Below are positions 26,101-38,113 of a DNA stretch of 64,000 nt, in pieces; within the stretch, counting starts at the first letter, position 1; every line of letters starts with the position of its first letter. Below the pieces are notes generated by a model. The model was not told the origin of the DNA. It searched no databases and saw only the letters and a list, made by a program, of their open reading frames with translations. A program made the translations under genes and the position numbers. Source of the DNA: Rhodeus uyekii (Eukaryota; Chordata; Actinopteri; Cypriniformes; Acheilognathidae); NCBI GenBank assembly GCA_037043235.1, contig JAWRVZ010000053.1, positions 2,756,001 to 2,820,000 on the forward strand, given 5' to 3'.

Positions 26101-27084
26101 CCTTTTTTCCTCTTTGTCTCATCATCCGTCACTCCTCTATCAGGGTTTCCATCTCCTTTGCTGTTTTTTTTTACATTTCAATCACTCGCTTTTTCAGCTT
26201 TTGCTCTTAAAATGTATCTATAGTCATCTTTCACTGTCTGTGAGCTATTCTTCCCATACATTAATCTCCCTGACTACCATATCTCAGCCCAGACAGTCCA
26301 GTGACACACAGAGACGTCAATCCATCAGTCACTAAGTCAAGCAAACAGTTTAGAAATGCAAAGCTCAATGTGTGTAGCTTGCAAAATCTAGCAGTTGCTC
26401 ACTAACCAAATAAAATCATTACTGTCACCTCACATAAGGTGAACAATTTTGTGCGACTGGAGAACTTACACGTTTATTTCAATCCACTGAAGAGTTTTAA
26501 TCTCCTGTGTGTAAGCAGAACTAGTGGTTTGTGGGTAATGATTCGCAGTCATGCTACAAACCACTGCATACTAACTAATCAGTGGCAATGATGCAGTGAA
26601 GGGTGCGTTCAAAACAGCATGCATAATTGGACTAATTCACCAAAGAATTTATTAAAACAATTGTGAATTGTATTTAACATGGTGAAATTTAGACGTCCTC
26701 ACTTACCAGGGCTCAGAGACAATAAAGTGGCTTTACAATCTTTGGGATTTCACACATGGAGAGGACAGACATTTAGTGAAACATGCTCACAAAGTACTAA
26801 ATAAAAATCAGGAGTAACAGTGGAGTTAAACTGAGAAATAGTGATCACTAGCATTGCTTGCGTTTTATCAAATTACATGTATAAGTTATTAGGATAAAAA
26901 TAATAAAAATGTTTCACAGGTCTAACCTTACAGTGTTTACATGCATCTAACATGTAAGAATGAAATGCTTAGAGTATTGTTGCTTATGTAAACACGCTTC
27001 TTGTTTTGAGTCAAAATAAAACCTTTCCTTTATTTATTCAGTGGTTTCTGAATGATTGATTATTTTAATTATACAATAAAAAGT
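20166..27084. other. Intronic sequence without recognised genes
   Basis: Mostly single-copy in appearance. Includes a GGCCGGCC run at 21225-21240, an (AT)n tract at 20828-20850 and a pyrimidine-rich block at 25990-26170. The 23940-25260 stretch has higher GC and fewer homopolymers than its surroundings, which would fit conserved non-coding sequence, but this cannot be shown from one genome. Confidence 0.4.
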
Positions 27085-27256
27085 ACACATGTATAATAAG
27101 CATGTTGAAAATATATATCAAATTGTAAGATTACCCCACAATCATGTTATTACTATATTTTTGATCAAATAAATGCAGCTTTGGTCAGCATGAAAGTCTT
27201 TTTTCCCCCAAAACATTTCAAAAGCGTATCAACCCCAAACTTTTGCATGGTAGCGC
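27085..27256. mobile_element. Partial copy of the cyprinid ~530 bp MITE
   Basis: Contains TTTTTGATCAAATAAATGCAG and the terminal CCCCAAACTTTTGCATGGTAG. Only the terminal third is recognisable. Confidence 0.65.
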
Positions 27257-27440
27257 ATATACATTAACATATATAAAAAAATACACTCAAATGTAATGAT
27301 TTTTGATTTTATTGTAAATTGTGTCCAACTCCAAAGACTTGTCTGTTATAGGGCAAAAGGATAACTGTTTGTTGGACTCATGCTGCTGTGAATTTATCTA
27401 AATAAATGCACGAAAGATGTTGACAATGGAGGCTGTAGCT

Positions 27441-28140
27441 CATTTCCTGTGAGGGGCCAAAGTTTGAGTGGCACTGCTATGGCAACAGCCAAGTGTGCGC
27501 GGTTCTCAGCATTTGGTTATTTACAGAAAGTGCTGAGTGGGGTAATATTTGGATGATTGTGGATCAACGGGCACTACGCTGAGGGAGATACAGGAAGAGC
27601 CAACACACAGCTGCACAGTTGTAGTCCCTGACTTCACACAGCCTAACATGCTCCAGCACTTCCTGTAGGAGCACCCTGACCTCATGCGCCACTTCCTGTC
27701 CAGCACTGAATCAACAAGCATGGATAAGAGCAGGAAGTCAGACTCCAAGGTGGGCAGAAGGGTGTGTGCAAAGAGGCCAGCGCACCGGCGGAGAGTGTGT
27801 GGGTCACCAGGTTCATCAGGAAAGATATCAAACAGACAAAAACAAAGGGAGGGAAAGTTGAAGGGAGAGAGAGTGACAGGTGAAGACGTCTGAACATCCG
27901 AACAGACAAAAGCTAGCATACTTACACGTCCCACAAGAGTTGAGACAAAGGCAGGAAGCTCAGGGCTTCCCGTCCTCAAGGCTTGAGGAACTACAGCGTG
28001 ACTATGACCTTCCACGGTTAAGACAGCAAACAGAGCCCTTTTGGGCTTTAGAGACAGACATGACAAAAACACGTTATCACTGCAGATGACCCATATAACA
28101 TGGCTGTACATTTCCTGTTGGTCTGATGCACAGGAAGTGC
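27441..28140. promoter_or_regulatory. Cluster of ETS-type motifs, candidate regulatory block
   Basis: Eight TTCCTGT/AGGAAG cores occur in 700 bases: near 27443, 27592, 27658, 27692, 27732, 27952, 28111 and 28132. Several are the strong ETS form CACTTCCTG or CAGGAAGT. Composition is more balanced than the flanks. A 212-codon frame on the minus strand here has no recognisable domain, so a regulatory reading is preferred. This is inference from motif density. Confidence 0.3.
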
Positions 28141-29476
28141 CCTGATGAAGAATATTCATACAAAGACATTACGACTTTCTATGCAGTTTGCTCCTTGTTT
28201 TAAAGCTTTAACACGAGATTTCTCTTGAAGGACTGTCCCTATAAAAAGTGCCCAAACAAAAATTTCTATTAAACTCTACCAATGTGGGGAAGACTTGAGA
28301 GGAACGGGTAAAGACAGGAAAAATGATTAAAAAGGTGAATAGAGGAATTGGATGGCTTGTAGTGGAAGTTTAGAGTAGAAACCTGAGTGCGCCGTGGGAA
28401 AATATTAGAGCGGGTAAGCAGTAAGACACTCGAAATATCTAAAATAAAAATATCTAAAAACAAAAAAAAATTGTTATTCATATACGCATCTATTGCATGA
28501 AACAAACAAGAACAACTTAAATAAAATAAAATAAAATGATGGAAGGTGTGTAAGCATAGGTGTGTAAAGCTGGACAAGGCTTAGTCTTCCTCTGCCTGCT
28601 GCTGTTTCCGATTGCTTTTAGAAGGAAAAGCTGCCCATAACTGCAGGTCTAGGATCCGTTTTATCAGTAATAATAGCATATTGGTGAAATGGATTTGGCA
28701 AATCATCCTATGGTGAGCGTCAAAGGTTTTTATTTACAATGTGTTTTTGAAACGTTGAGCAATGTAACCAATCACGACATTTTAGAAGTTAAAAAAAGTT
28801 TGAAATTTGAATCTAATCATCAGTAAAAAATGCCCGATTTTTTGTTCTGTACTGATATCTGAATGCCTGTGAATGCTCTTATTATTACAATCGAAGACTC
28901 AGATTATAAAGGTAGCGCTTTCTGCCTTGCCTTATCACGCATACAGTAGCCTGTGTTTGCTGTTCTGTTCAAATTAATAGTGGTTTGTGAATGCAGATGC
29001 TTTAATAAATAATTCATCGGGAGAGATTATACTGGGATATGTAGGTTGTAGCTACGCAACAATGAATAATCTGTCCTGCATGGGTCTCTTATTTAGAGGC
29101 TCAAAACACTTGTCAGTGATTCCTGCAACGTCACTTTGAAACTACAGCGTCATGCGAGTCGGAAGTCTAAATTTAATTTGGTAAATTAAAAGGGCCTGGT
29201 AATGTGAAACACAAAAAACAGCACCTTTCTATTGCGAAATTATTAGGAAACACATCACCGTCTTCCACAAGTAACCCAACCCCCTTGTAGTGTTCATGAA
29301 CAGGGGGTTTGTTTTGTATATTCAAGCATTATGCAGTTGTGCAATTTGTGCACTAGAAAGGAAAAAAAGACCAAGAGAGGAAAAAGGCTTATTAGCAATG
29401 GACAGAAAGAATTAGGTATAATGTATGATGACTGTAGCAGTGCATCTGATTTATTGTAGTTAGAGAAAACTCTTAC

Positions 29477-29605
29477 CAGCTCACGTGGAAGGAACATGTC
29501 TTCCTGTCTGGCCACAAGCAGGCAAACACTGTCCCCTTGCTTAGTACTGCGTAACATGGCCACCAGTTCCTCCTGAGAACGGCCTGTAATGTCCACACCG
29601 TTCAC
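29477..29605 (-). CDS. pard3b exon: second half of PDZ2
   Basis: 129-base exon (43 codons, phase 0/0), minus strand. The acceptor is GTGTCCAG before 29605 and the donor is GTAAGA at 29476. The protein starts VNGVDITGRSQEELVAMLRS and ends ARQEDMFLPREL. It supplies the alphaB helix and final strand of PDZ2. The reading EELVAMLRSTKQG and ARQE..FLPREL distinguishes PARD3B from PARD3, which has SLLRSTKMEG and FRQEDAFHPREL. Confidence 0.97.
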
Positions 29606-30107
29606 CTGGACACACGCATGCACTGAGTTTCAATGGTTTTCATACATAACTTCACACTGATGTGAAATAAAAAAAGTGTTTTCCATTTAACTCTTTCCCC
29701 ATCAAGGTTTTAACATGGGTAAGTTTCACAAAAAGCAACATGTTGAGAAAAATCTAGTTTTTTTTTTTTTGTCAAAGACTCAGAACAAAAATCAAAGCAC
29801 AGACGGAGTTGATCGAGTCCATCAACACCCCCATTTACAGTCCTAGAGCTCATCCTGGGTCAACATCTCATTCAGCAACATTAGGGATTTTTGATTTATA
29901 TGCTGTTTAATGTTGATGATCGTGTTATTTTACAAATGCATCTGCTTATATACGCCTTATATCTTTGCGCGTGTTTTGATCTGGAGATTCAGTACTCTTC
30001 CAGAAGATGTGTCATAGCCCGGAGAATTCTGTGCAAGAAAAGAGTTAAAGCAGTGATACAGATTACTTAATTAGAAACACTGCATCTTATACCAGAACAA
30101 GACTCAC

Positions 30108-30247
30108 TTCTATTATCCTGTCACCTGACTGCAGGCGGCCATCTTTGACAGCAGCTCCTCTTGGTAAGATGTTTTTGACGAGGATGGGGCCGGGCCCGTG
30201 GACTGAAGAATCTCTGGTCACAACGGTGAAGCCCAGACCTTCAGGAC
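30108..30247 (-). CDS. pard3b exon: first half of PDZ2
   Basis: 140-base exon, minus strand. The acceptor is CTTCATAG before 30247 and the donor is GTGAGT at 30107. It enters with two bases completing a Gly codon and ends in phase 0. It encodes PEGLGFTVVTRDSSVHGPGP, ILVKNILPRGAAVKDGRLQS and GDRIIE: the GLGF carboxylate-binding loop, strands B-D and the DGRLQSGD turn of PDZ2. PDZ2 of Par3 proteins binds phosphoinositides and partner proteins. It is separated from the next exon by only ~0.5 kb. Confidence 0.97.
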
Positions 30248-30499
30248 CTATGAAGGGATTGAGAGGGATTAATGTGATGGACAGATGAAACCCAATTTGT
30301 AAGCAATGATGAATGTGAGAAGCCTATTCTCTTTGCAGTCAACACACTTATGTCAACAAAGAGACCATCACCTAGAAAGCTTCAAGTCATCCTTGAAGAG
30401 TCATGGGTATAATTACAACTGATAAATTAATAAAATAAATTCTCAAATCTATATGATATGAAATTTGATGTTACCATGCACTGGATATACTTTTATAAA

Positions 30500-30795
30500 G
30501 AAAGAAAATGTAATACTTTTATTCGCAAGAATGCATTAAATTGCCCAAAAATGTGACAAAATTCTATTTCAAGTAAAAGTTGTTCATTTCCTTCTATTCA
30601 TGAAAGAAACAAATCAGAGTTTACACAGAAATTTTAAGCAGCACATCGGTTTTCAACATTGATAATAATAAATGCGTCTTCAGCAGCACATTGACATTGA
30701 AGACTGGAGTAATGACGCTTGTGATTTTCCATCACAAGCATATTTCAATTTTTCACTTATTTTATCAAATAAACCCAGCTTTAAAAACAAATCTA
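30500..30795. mobile_element. Copy of the cyprinid ~530 bp MITE
   Basis: Recognisable in order: TACTTTTATTCGCAAGAATG, GCATTAAATTG, TTTTCAACATTGATAATAAT, ACATTGAAGACTGGAGTAAT and the AAATAAACCCAGC block. It is diverged and lacks one or both termini. Confidence 0.75.
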
Positions 30796-30920
30796 AATCT
30801 TTAACATTGTGAAAAATCTATTTAATGACATTCTAACAACCAAAAACAAAGTGTACTACAAATGAGCTAAGACTATAAAAATCTTCTGTGTCACAACATA
30901 CATGAAATGGCGACATATTC

Positions 30921-31055
30921 ATGTATTTGGCAGACGCTTTTATCCAAAGTGACTTACATTGCATTCAAAGAACATATTGAATCAGTTCTGGCTTTATCGA
31001 ACCCATGACCTTGGCGTTGTAAACACCAATGCTCTACTGGTTGAGCTACAGGAAA
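30921..31055 (-). mobile_element. tRNA-related SINE-like element
   Basis: Read on the minus strand, the block starts with TTTCCTGTAGCTCAACCAGT, an A-box-like D-arm sequence. It continues to GGTCATGGGTTCGATAAAGC, a B-box/T-arm-like GGTTCGA, then a tail with AAGTCACTTTGGATAAAAGC. This is a Pol III tRNA-type promoter arrangement in a dispersed cyprinid repeat. The anticodon arm cannot fold well, so it is not a tRNA gene. Confidence 0.55.
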
Positions 31056-32825
31056 GCTATATTGAATTGACTTCAAATCCAGTTTCCAAAACAAAACTCT
31101 GCAGAAAACTATTTGCAGATCCTACCAAGTCTAACTGTCTCATAAGCCCTATCTGGGCATTAATTGTTTCTCATTGGGTCGTTAGGTATTTTTAACAATT
31201 ACAGTTCTAGTCTGTAATTTTGTTTCCATTCAAATCCAGAATGTCAGTGTTTTTCTTCCACCAACCGTGTAAAAATCCCTCAGAATTACCTATTGTTTTT
31301 TGACAAACACCAAGGTCATGCAGTAATTTAATTGCTGTCCGAATCCACAACTCCAAATTCATAAGAATATCAATCCAAAAACCATTTCGTAAATCCTTTT
31401 TGACCACTGCCGAACACCATACAATATCAGTTGAGCTTTCGATGCATTTTAAATATATGCTGGAAGAACAATATTATATTATTTTATATCAACGCTCAGA
31501 CTACATACAGTACATTGGGTTTGGTCTGTCTGAGGCCTTTCAGGGAGAGTCGGCTGATAAAGGCCGTCCTTGTGCGGGACTGAGATTAGAGTCAACTGGC
31601 TTCAGAAACTGAAGTTTAATTTCAAATTTCAAAGAGCCAGAGTGAATGAGACAGACAAAAGAGATACAGAGTGCATGAATATGAAAGACAGAATCAAGCA
31701 AAGAGAGCAAGAGGGAGAAATGATATTAAAAATCATACAAATTTCTTGAAGCAAACAACATCTTGACCTACAACAGAAACATCATTAGCCATATGAGAAC
31801 GACCTCCTCTCATCAGACCTCCTCTCATTACTCTCATCAGATGAAACTCTACATACAACAATGGTTAAAAAATAAGCCTCAAACAAGAAATCATTCCTAT
31901 GACTCCTTTCAGCCCATACAAAAGGAAGATATTACAGGAGGAGGCAGCTGTCTAGCAAAGGTGGTGGTCCATTTAAACCGTGCTGCCGCCTTGACCTGTG
32001 CATATTGCTTCTTACGGTGGTCTTGATGCTGTCACGGTGACTGATAGGTAGATTAGAGTGTAGGCTATAGCCCCCCCCCCCCTCCTCCTCCTCATGTGAC
32101 ACGAGGCACGTCTTTAGGGTGAATATTTCCAGTCCTGTCCCTGAGCTCAGGGATAAAATGATGGACAGAGAGTGTGGGTGAAGAAACTAAAGAGTAGACC
32201 GCCTCAGGGCCAGTGGTTGTTCTTTAACACGCTCTGAATCAGACTACAGAGGACATTACATATCGAAGCCAGAAAAAATGGAAAAAATGAGCACAGCTGG
32301 AGCGTTCAGGCGGCATTTTATGCTCGTCATTTAGCACAATCGTTTTACGGTCAGCACTTTTTTGTTCCAGTCATGAATTTATATCATCATTAATGGCAGA
32401 ATCAATAAGAACTTAATAGAGTCCGTAGCCTGAAATTATAGCTTCACTCATTTGGTAAGACTGCCAAAATCCCTGACTAACGTTGACCAATGTTGGAGTG
32501 AGGGAGAGACTCGTATTAAACACATTCATTACATTCATTAAAAAGATCTTGCAGGAATTTATTTGCTCTTTCAAAATGAGTTTTATGCATGTAAACACTT
32601 ATATTTAGGCATTTTCAATGATATTCTAAGGATTTTCACACTTGAAATAGTTAACCCTGGGTCGTTCTAAACCCCAGGTAAACTGAATTCTGGGTTATCT
32701 TGCTTCACGCTGCTCAATTTACCTAGGGTTAAAAATTAATCCTGGGTATTCATAAACTGACATTTCACATTGCACATTCCCAAACCCTAGTTTGCATTCC
32801 CAAGTTAACATTCTTATTGGAAAGG
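31056..32825. other. Intronic sequence without recognised genes
   Basis: Contains a C-run plus (CTC)n at 32069-32093, a potential G-quadruplex on the minus strand. An inverted-repeat-rich block at 32645-32770 with CCTGGGTT/AACCCTGG-type motifs may be a decayed MITE. Confidence 0.35.
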
Positions 32826-33728
32826 GTATGAACAATATTTTTCACGCTTGTTCAATGAACCACAAACCATTATTGTACATGCACCTGTGGAACAGTCCTT
32901 AAGACACTAAGTGCTAGATTTACACACAAAAAAATGCAAATTTGCATGGAAAAGCAATCCCATAAAAGCACCGATGGGAATGGGAAATTCTGCATGTGAT
33001 CTACTGACAATGCACACACATTAAAGAACAAAGACATAGCCAGATCATTTCCATAATGACCAATGGAATCAAGCAATATTTCCATAACGAGTAACGCAAA
33101 TTAACATCTGCTTTTTTGGGGGGCGTTTTGTGAAATCACGTTTCTAGATTCATTTAAATACGTTCCTCCCATTAATACTGCTTCTGGAAACTCCCACAAT
33201 GCATAGGCAATAAGGTCAGCTGCAAAAATAATCCTTTCCATGCCTTTTCAGTGCTAATTTTACACTGTGTCTCTTTAGTAAATCCTGACAGTAGTTCTTT
33301 TAACGACAAAATAGGGTTTTAGCTGGTGCAAGCTGTTAGTAAATCTGGCCCTAACAGTTTACAGGCAGTAGGCTGTTAAAGTCATGCTTACAAAGACACT
33401 AAAGAGACCTTTCAACTGACTCAGTTCACATCTGCAGTCCTCATTCCCGCAGCAGGTCCATGGCATGTTCAAGCAGGTAATCAGAGACGCTGGGCATCTA
33501 TCTCCTGGTGTTTTTCAGAGCAATAATGTCCATAATGTAAAACGCCCAACATAGGAAGGGCAGCTGATCGTCCTTGCAGTGCCAAACCACGTGTGACCAT
33601 ATGTCCCCCTAGATATGTTTGATATCTTGCAAAAGCCTTAGTGAAAGAGTGGGGTAAAATCTCACAGCAGATGAGTCCTTTTGTTGAGGGACTTATTAAG
33701 GGACGACGTTTCTTTTTTTGCTCAGTTT
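32820..33728. mobile_element. Decayed Tc1-like element interrupted by a Harbinger MITE
   Basis: The left part (to 32910) and right part (33352-33728) match consecutive segments of a common fish Tc1 family. Markers are TTGTTCAATGAACCACAAAC on the left, then GACACTAAAGAGACCTTTC and GCAGCTGATCGTCCTTGCAG on the right. The terminus TTTCTTTTTTTGCTCAGTTTA lies at 33710-33730. The transposase is reduced to fragments. The 441-base insert splits it. Confidence 0.7.
32911..33351. mobile_element. Harbinger-type MITE (copy 1)
   Basis: Inverted ends GTGCTAGATTTA and TAAATCTGGCCC, flanked by TAA at 32908-32910 and 33352-33354. A 3-bp TWA duplication is typical of PIF/Harbinger. Non-coding. It shares internal blocks (TGATCTACTGAC, CCTTTTCAGT, AAATCCTGACAGTAGTT) with 38366-38786. 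Confidence 0.75.
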
Positions 33729-33907
33729 AAATGTACATGGAAAAAGTGTTGATTTATTGTGTGACTAACTGAAAATGTATTGAAAAATAAATCTGTAGTT
33801 GGCTGAATAAGGTATTTAGACTTTAGTGAAGAGGGAACTTGAACAATTTGAATGCAGCATTGAAATCAAGAAGTTTTCTCAACAGTGTATCTTTCCCAGT
33901 TGTTTAC

Positions 33908-34308
33908 CTTTCTTAAGGTCGATTCGGAGTCTCTTTCCGCCCTTTTTGTTGTGGATTGGTAGAGGTGATGGTCCCAAGCTGTTTTTCAGGAGGGGGCTTT
34001 CAGCACTCTTGCCTCTGGGTGTGGGAGAGAGGCTGAGGGGTAACGGAGAGCCCAGAGAGCGACTCTCAGGACTGCTGCTGGACTCTTGAAAGTCGGCTTG
34101 CCATCCTGAGGAGGACTCCGCAGGCTTCACCATGGGCTTCACCTTCAGCGGCGGAGGAGGGTCTTTGGTCCGTGTGGATGCTTCAGGGTTTTCTGAGTTG
34201 AAGAGGTGGCCGATCACAGTCTTCTCAAAGCGTTCTTTATTAAAGACTGGAACAACTTCTAAACGAACGATGGATGAACGCATGGCTTGACGGAATATTT
34301 CCTGTGCT
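33908..34308 (-). CDS. pard3b exon: end of PDZ1 and PDZ1-PDZ2 linker
   Basis: 401-base exon, minus strand. The acceptor is TTTTAACAG before 34308 and the donor is GTAAAC at 33907. It completes a Gln codon begun in the previous exon, then reads AQEIFRQAMRSSIVRLEVVP (the alphaB helix and last strand of PDZ1). A ~100-residue Ser/Pro-rich, presumably disordered linker follows (VIGHLFNSENPEAST, SSSSPESRSLGSPLPLSLSP). It ends with the lysine-rich GGKRLRIDLKK that leads into PDZ2. Length and linker content resemble PARD3B, whereas PARD3 has a differently composed linker. Confidence 0.95.
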
Positions 34309-34931
34309 CTGTTAAAAGACAAGAGAGAAAGAGATAAGTGACACAGGATATAAAAAAAGCAATTAAGAGACAATCAATTTTTTTAATAATTATTTGGAGG
34401 TTATTTGATGAAACAAATGAACCTGGAAACTAAAAAGGGTGGAAATTGTAATATATCGAAAAGTCTTGGTTTAGATAAAACTCACTCTGACATTTACTCT
34501 GACAGCATAATTGGGGTTATGACTAATGAGTCCTTCGCATTACAAATGACAAAGCAATCCACCTCCTTCATTTTTGCTCGACTGATTTAATTTAAAAACC
34601 GTCCATCCATCCTGAGCCTAATAAGATTAATGTGACCTTCTCCTGAATAGAAGTAATTCTCCTTAGCAGAAATTTGTATATACAATGTATGCATAATGTT
34701 CATAACGACCATGGAACAACTGGGTAATGTTTCAACACGTATGGCAAGGTCTTCAGACTAAACTTGAATTAAGCACCATCTATGATAAGTTAAGTCTATT
34801 TGAGGAGCCATTTTATATTCCTTTAAACATCTGAGAGGCATTCTCCGAGTGAACAGAGTTTGCTGATTATGATCATTTAGTGTAAAACAAAATTAAAACT
34901 TGCTTTCTATCAACCAAAGTTCTGAATTTAT

Positions 34932-35085
34932 AGTGTTGGAAAAAAAAAAAGAGTTTGGCCCCTTCCTGATTTCTTATTTTTTTCAGATCATCAAACAGAT
35001 TTGAATATTAGTCAAAGACAATCAGAATCAATCAAAAAATCTGTTTTTAAATGAAGGTTGTTATTATTAAGGGGAAATAAATTAT
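34932..35085 (+). mobile_element. Tc1-type terminal fragment/MITE (copy 1)
   Basis: Starts near a TA with AGTGTTGG and a poly-A run. Diagnostic blocks are GGCCCCTTCCTGATTTCTTA, AGATCATCAAACAGATTTGA and AAATGAAGGTTGTTATTATT. A second copy in the opposite orientation is at 38114-38302. Confidence 0.7.
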
Positions 35086-35394
35086 ATATACATATGCTAC
35101 ACGTGTGTGTGTGTGTACGTACATACAGTGCATGATGGATGGGTTATCTTTTCGCGCCATCATTGTACTAATAAAAACTAGCTTGAGTTTTCTATGAAAA
35201 TGTTCAAAATGTCTTCTTTTTGTCAAAGATAAGACACTACCAGCATCAGTACTGATCGGTACCGTTTCAATTTCATGTGACACGAGTGATGATGTACAAC
35301 GGCCAGTCAATGCCAATTGAATTTTGCTTTGTGCCAAGGCTGACTCAAAAACAAGAGAGATATTTTTACATTATCATTCCAAAGGTCAGATAAT

Positions 35395-36190
35395 GTTCAA
35401 TGTTTTGAAAAAAAGTGTCTCTTATGATCAAGTCTGCATTTATTTTATCAAAAATACAATAAAATCGCAAGATAACCAACAGCCAATATGGCGATTTATT
35501 TGATGAAGCGATCAGCATGCTATAAAAATGTACATATACTGTATGTGTTTGCTAACAACAAAAGGCATATGTGCACCAACTGACAGCAGAGATTTACCAG
35601 TATACAATAAAAAACACCTTCGATTCTCGATACAAACTTTTAAATATATTCTCCAACATTGCAAACACAATAATCGCTCACAGTAAACAGTCATAACATA
35701 TTCGTGAGGTCATCACGCTGTACTAGATTGTTCACGTCAGAACATAAGCAGGGTCTGTGTGTGTGTGTGATCAGCCAGCGGCGGCTTCCCGCACATGCGC
35801 GATTCATTTGCACATGCGAAGTGAACTCTCAGTCACGAGATGTCGTGTGACGTGGCGAATTTGTCCCTCTTTTGTGCTCGAGATATTAGATTTCGGCGAC
35901 GTAAAAGAACCAACATAACCCACAAGAAAATGCTCAGACAAATAGGGAGTTTGACGGTTCCACTTCAAAAACGTCGACATAATAGTATTGGCTAATCGTG
36001 TTAATCGTGACTCGAGATAACTCCACTGTATTATCAAATTTCAGAAATAGTTTTGTGCTGCTTTATATTTTTGAAGATCATGATACATTTATCTCAGGAT
36101 TCTTTGATGAATAGAACATTTTCTTTTAAATGTGTATAATAAAAAGATTTTTGGTAACAATGTAAAATAATTTTCTGTAACTGATCAATT
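35395..36190. mobile_element. Cyprinid ~530 bp MITE split by an unidentified insert
   Basis: The left piece (35395-35475) has CTGCATTTATTTTATCAAAA. The right piece (36050-36190) has AGGATTCTTTGATGAATAGA in the same orientation. Between them, 35476-36049 is CpG-richer sequence that does not belong to the family and must be a separate insertion or a rearrangement. Confidence 0.5.
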
Positions 36191-36953
36191 TGCAACAATG
36201 TAGAATAAAAGTATTAATAGAGTGTTGCAAGTGTGATATCAAATAGTGGGGTTTATCAATGTATATGTAAAATAAAGCCTGTGTTAAACACAACATAACC
36301 ATACTTTATAAGATATTCTCATTTTTGAAAGTGAATTCTTGATAAGACAAGAAGACACTGCGTGCAGTGTATATTGTAGATAAAACTCCATAGGAATATC
36401 CTGAAACAACCAGTAGTGAATTAGTCTTCATTAGTCTTACACGCAGAAAAAAACAGACAAAATATGACCCCAAAAAATCTAACTGATGTAATTACATATG
36501 TAATTTGTTTATTCTATTTGGTGACACCAGCAATATAAAACTTACAGACTTCACTGAATCTGACACAAATCTAACATTATATGTTAAAAACTGAACCAAA
36601 ACCAGATATGCCGAGCCCTGATGGATTTGGTTTGGGTAGCAGATCTCTAATCAGCATGACAATGTGCACCAGTGCAGTGTAAGAGAAGGAGATCTGCTAC
36701 ACAGCAAACAGAGATCAGCAAATGACCATGACTGCTAGATGGGCAATGAAACCGCAGAGTGTTTTTCAGCCTTTCAAACCAGCCCAGAGTTGACAGCCAT
36801 AAACGGAGCACAACAATGGACACCATGCTTGTTTTTACAACCATGACGGAAAGATAGGTCTGAAAACTAAGTAACACGACAGGAGGGAGATATATCAGGA
36901 GGCGAGACGGAGAAAGCAAGGTGAAGCAGAAAGGCTTCAGTTCAGAGACTCAC

Positions 36954-37079
36954 TGTGAAAAAGATTTGTCCATTAATTCAGCATCATTAATTTTAACGAT
37001 ACACTCATCGTCCTGAAAGATGCCTTCCCTTTTGGAGCGACTGTTCTCTTCCACGCCTCGAATGTGCAGGCCCAGAGAC
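36954..37079 (-). CDS. pard3b exon: middle of PDZ1
   Basis: 126-base exon, minus strand. The acceptor is CTCTTTCAG before 37079 and the donor is GTGAGT at 36953. It encodes SLGLHIRGVEENSRSKREGI, FQDDECIVKINDAELMDKSF and S, ending in a split Gln codon. These are strands B-E of PDZ1. IRGVEENSRSKREG matches PARD3B specifically; PARD3 has VKRLEKGGKAEHEN at this place. It is joined in frame to the flanking exons. Confidence 0.97.
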
Positions 37080-38113
37080 CTGAAAGAGAGCAAACCATAA
37101 ATTACCAACAAAACAGAGCAAAGCACCAGCAATAACACACAGTACTACTGTAAAATAACAGAATACCACATGGCAAATACCAATAATTACAAAAAAAAGT
37201 ATTATTCAAGCAATAAGATCAATGCTGTCCACATCAGTGCAGTGTGGAGAACTTCTGAAGTGAGGAAAAGACTCATTGCTTGAGATGTTGCTTCCTTCTA
37301 AAGATTTATGTGTTGATGTTCTTCACACCATTTCATCTTATATATAGTAAAGTTTATTTTATTTTACGGTATATCCATTTTTTCACATTACATTTTTATT
37401 TATATTTATTACAGCTACTGTATAAAACATCAATAAACTTCTCTCTACTTTACTGATGGAAAACCATTGACCTTATATTTTGCTTTATTGTCCTCCTTTT
37501 GCCCTCCTGAGCACAGTGCAAAAAAAAAAAAAACAACCCTCACACACACAGACCGCTTGGCAAAACACAAGACAGCTGAGCTATGGCTGGCAGTGATAAA
37601 GGCTATCAAGCTGGAGAAACTCATAAAGCAGGAGCAGGAACGTCAGACGAGTATTAATCCTTCAGTCTTCACCCACAGGCAACGCACACGAGCCCATTCC
37701 GTGCATAACACAATCATACATTACAGTGGGCCACAGAGCTGCGGAGGCATTGACAAATTATGGAAGATACCTTTGCAGAAATGTAGATGGACATTTAGGG
37801 AGACACATTGGACTGAAATGCTTTCTTCAGAGAAGTGATATTTGACTGTAGAGATAAAGGTTGAATTTTGGGTATTAAGGAGATTAAGCATGTTTTTCTT
37901 CGGCTGCTAACATCCAGCTCGCAGCAGGAGCGACAATAACTGGCCTTTGGATGATTCTACTCATCACTAAAAATATTTACAACAGCTGTAGTTTAAAATC
38001 ATTATTACTCCAGTCCTTAGTACCACATGATCCTCCAGAAATCATTCTAATATGTAGATTTGGAGCTCAAGAAACATTTTGTATTATTGATCAATTAATA
38101 TTTCTGTGGAAAC

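Noticed and set aside
27521..28159. 212-codon open frame on the minus strand
   Set aside because: No recognisable domain, hydrophobic/Ser-rich noise with Cys-Leu bias, no splice context; better explained as a chance frame in a motif-rich non-coding block.
30921..31055. Possible tRNA gene on the minus strand
   Set aside because: A- and B-box-like sequences exist, but the acceptor and anticodon stems do not pair and the same sequence recurs as a dispersed repeat.
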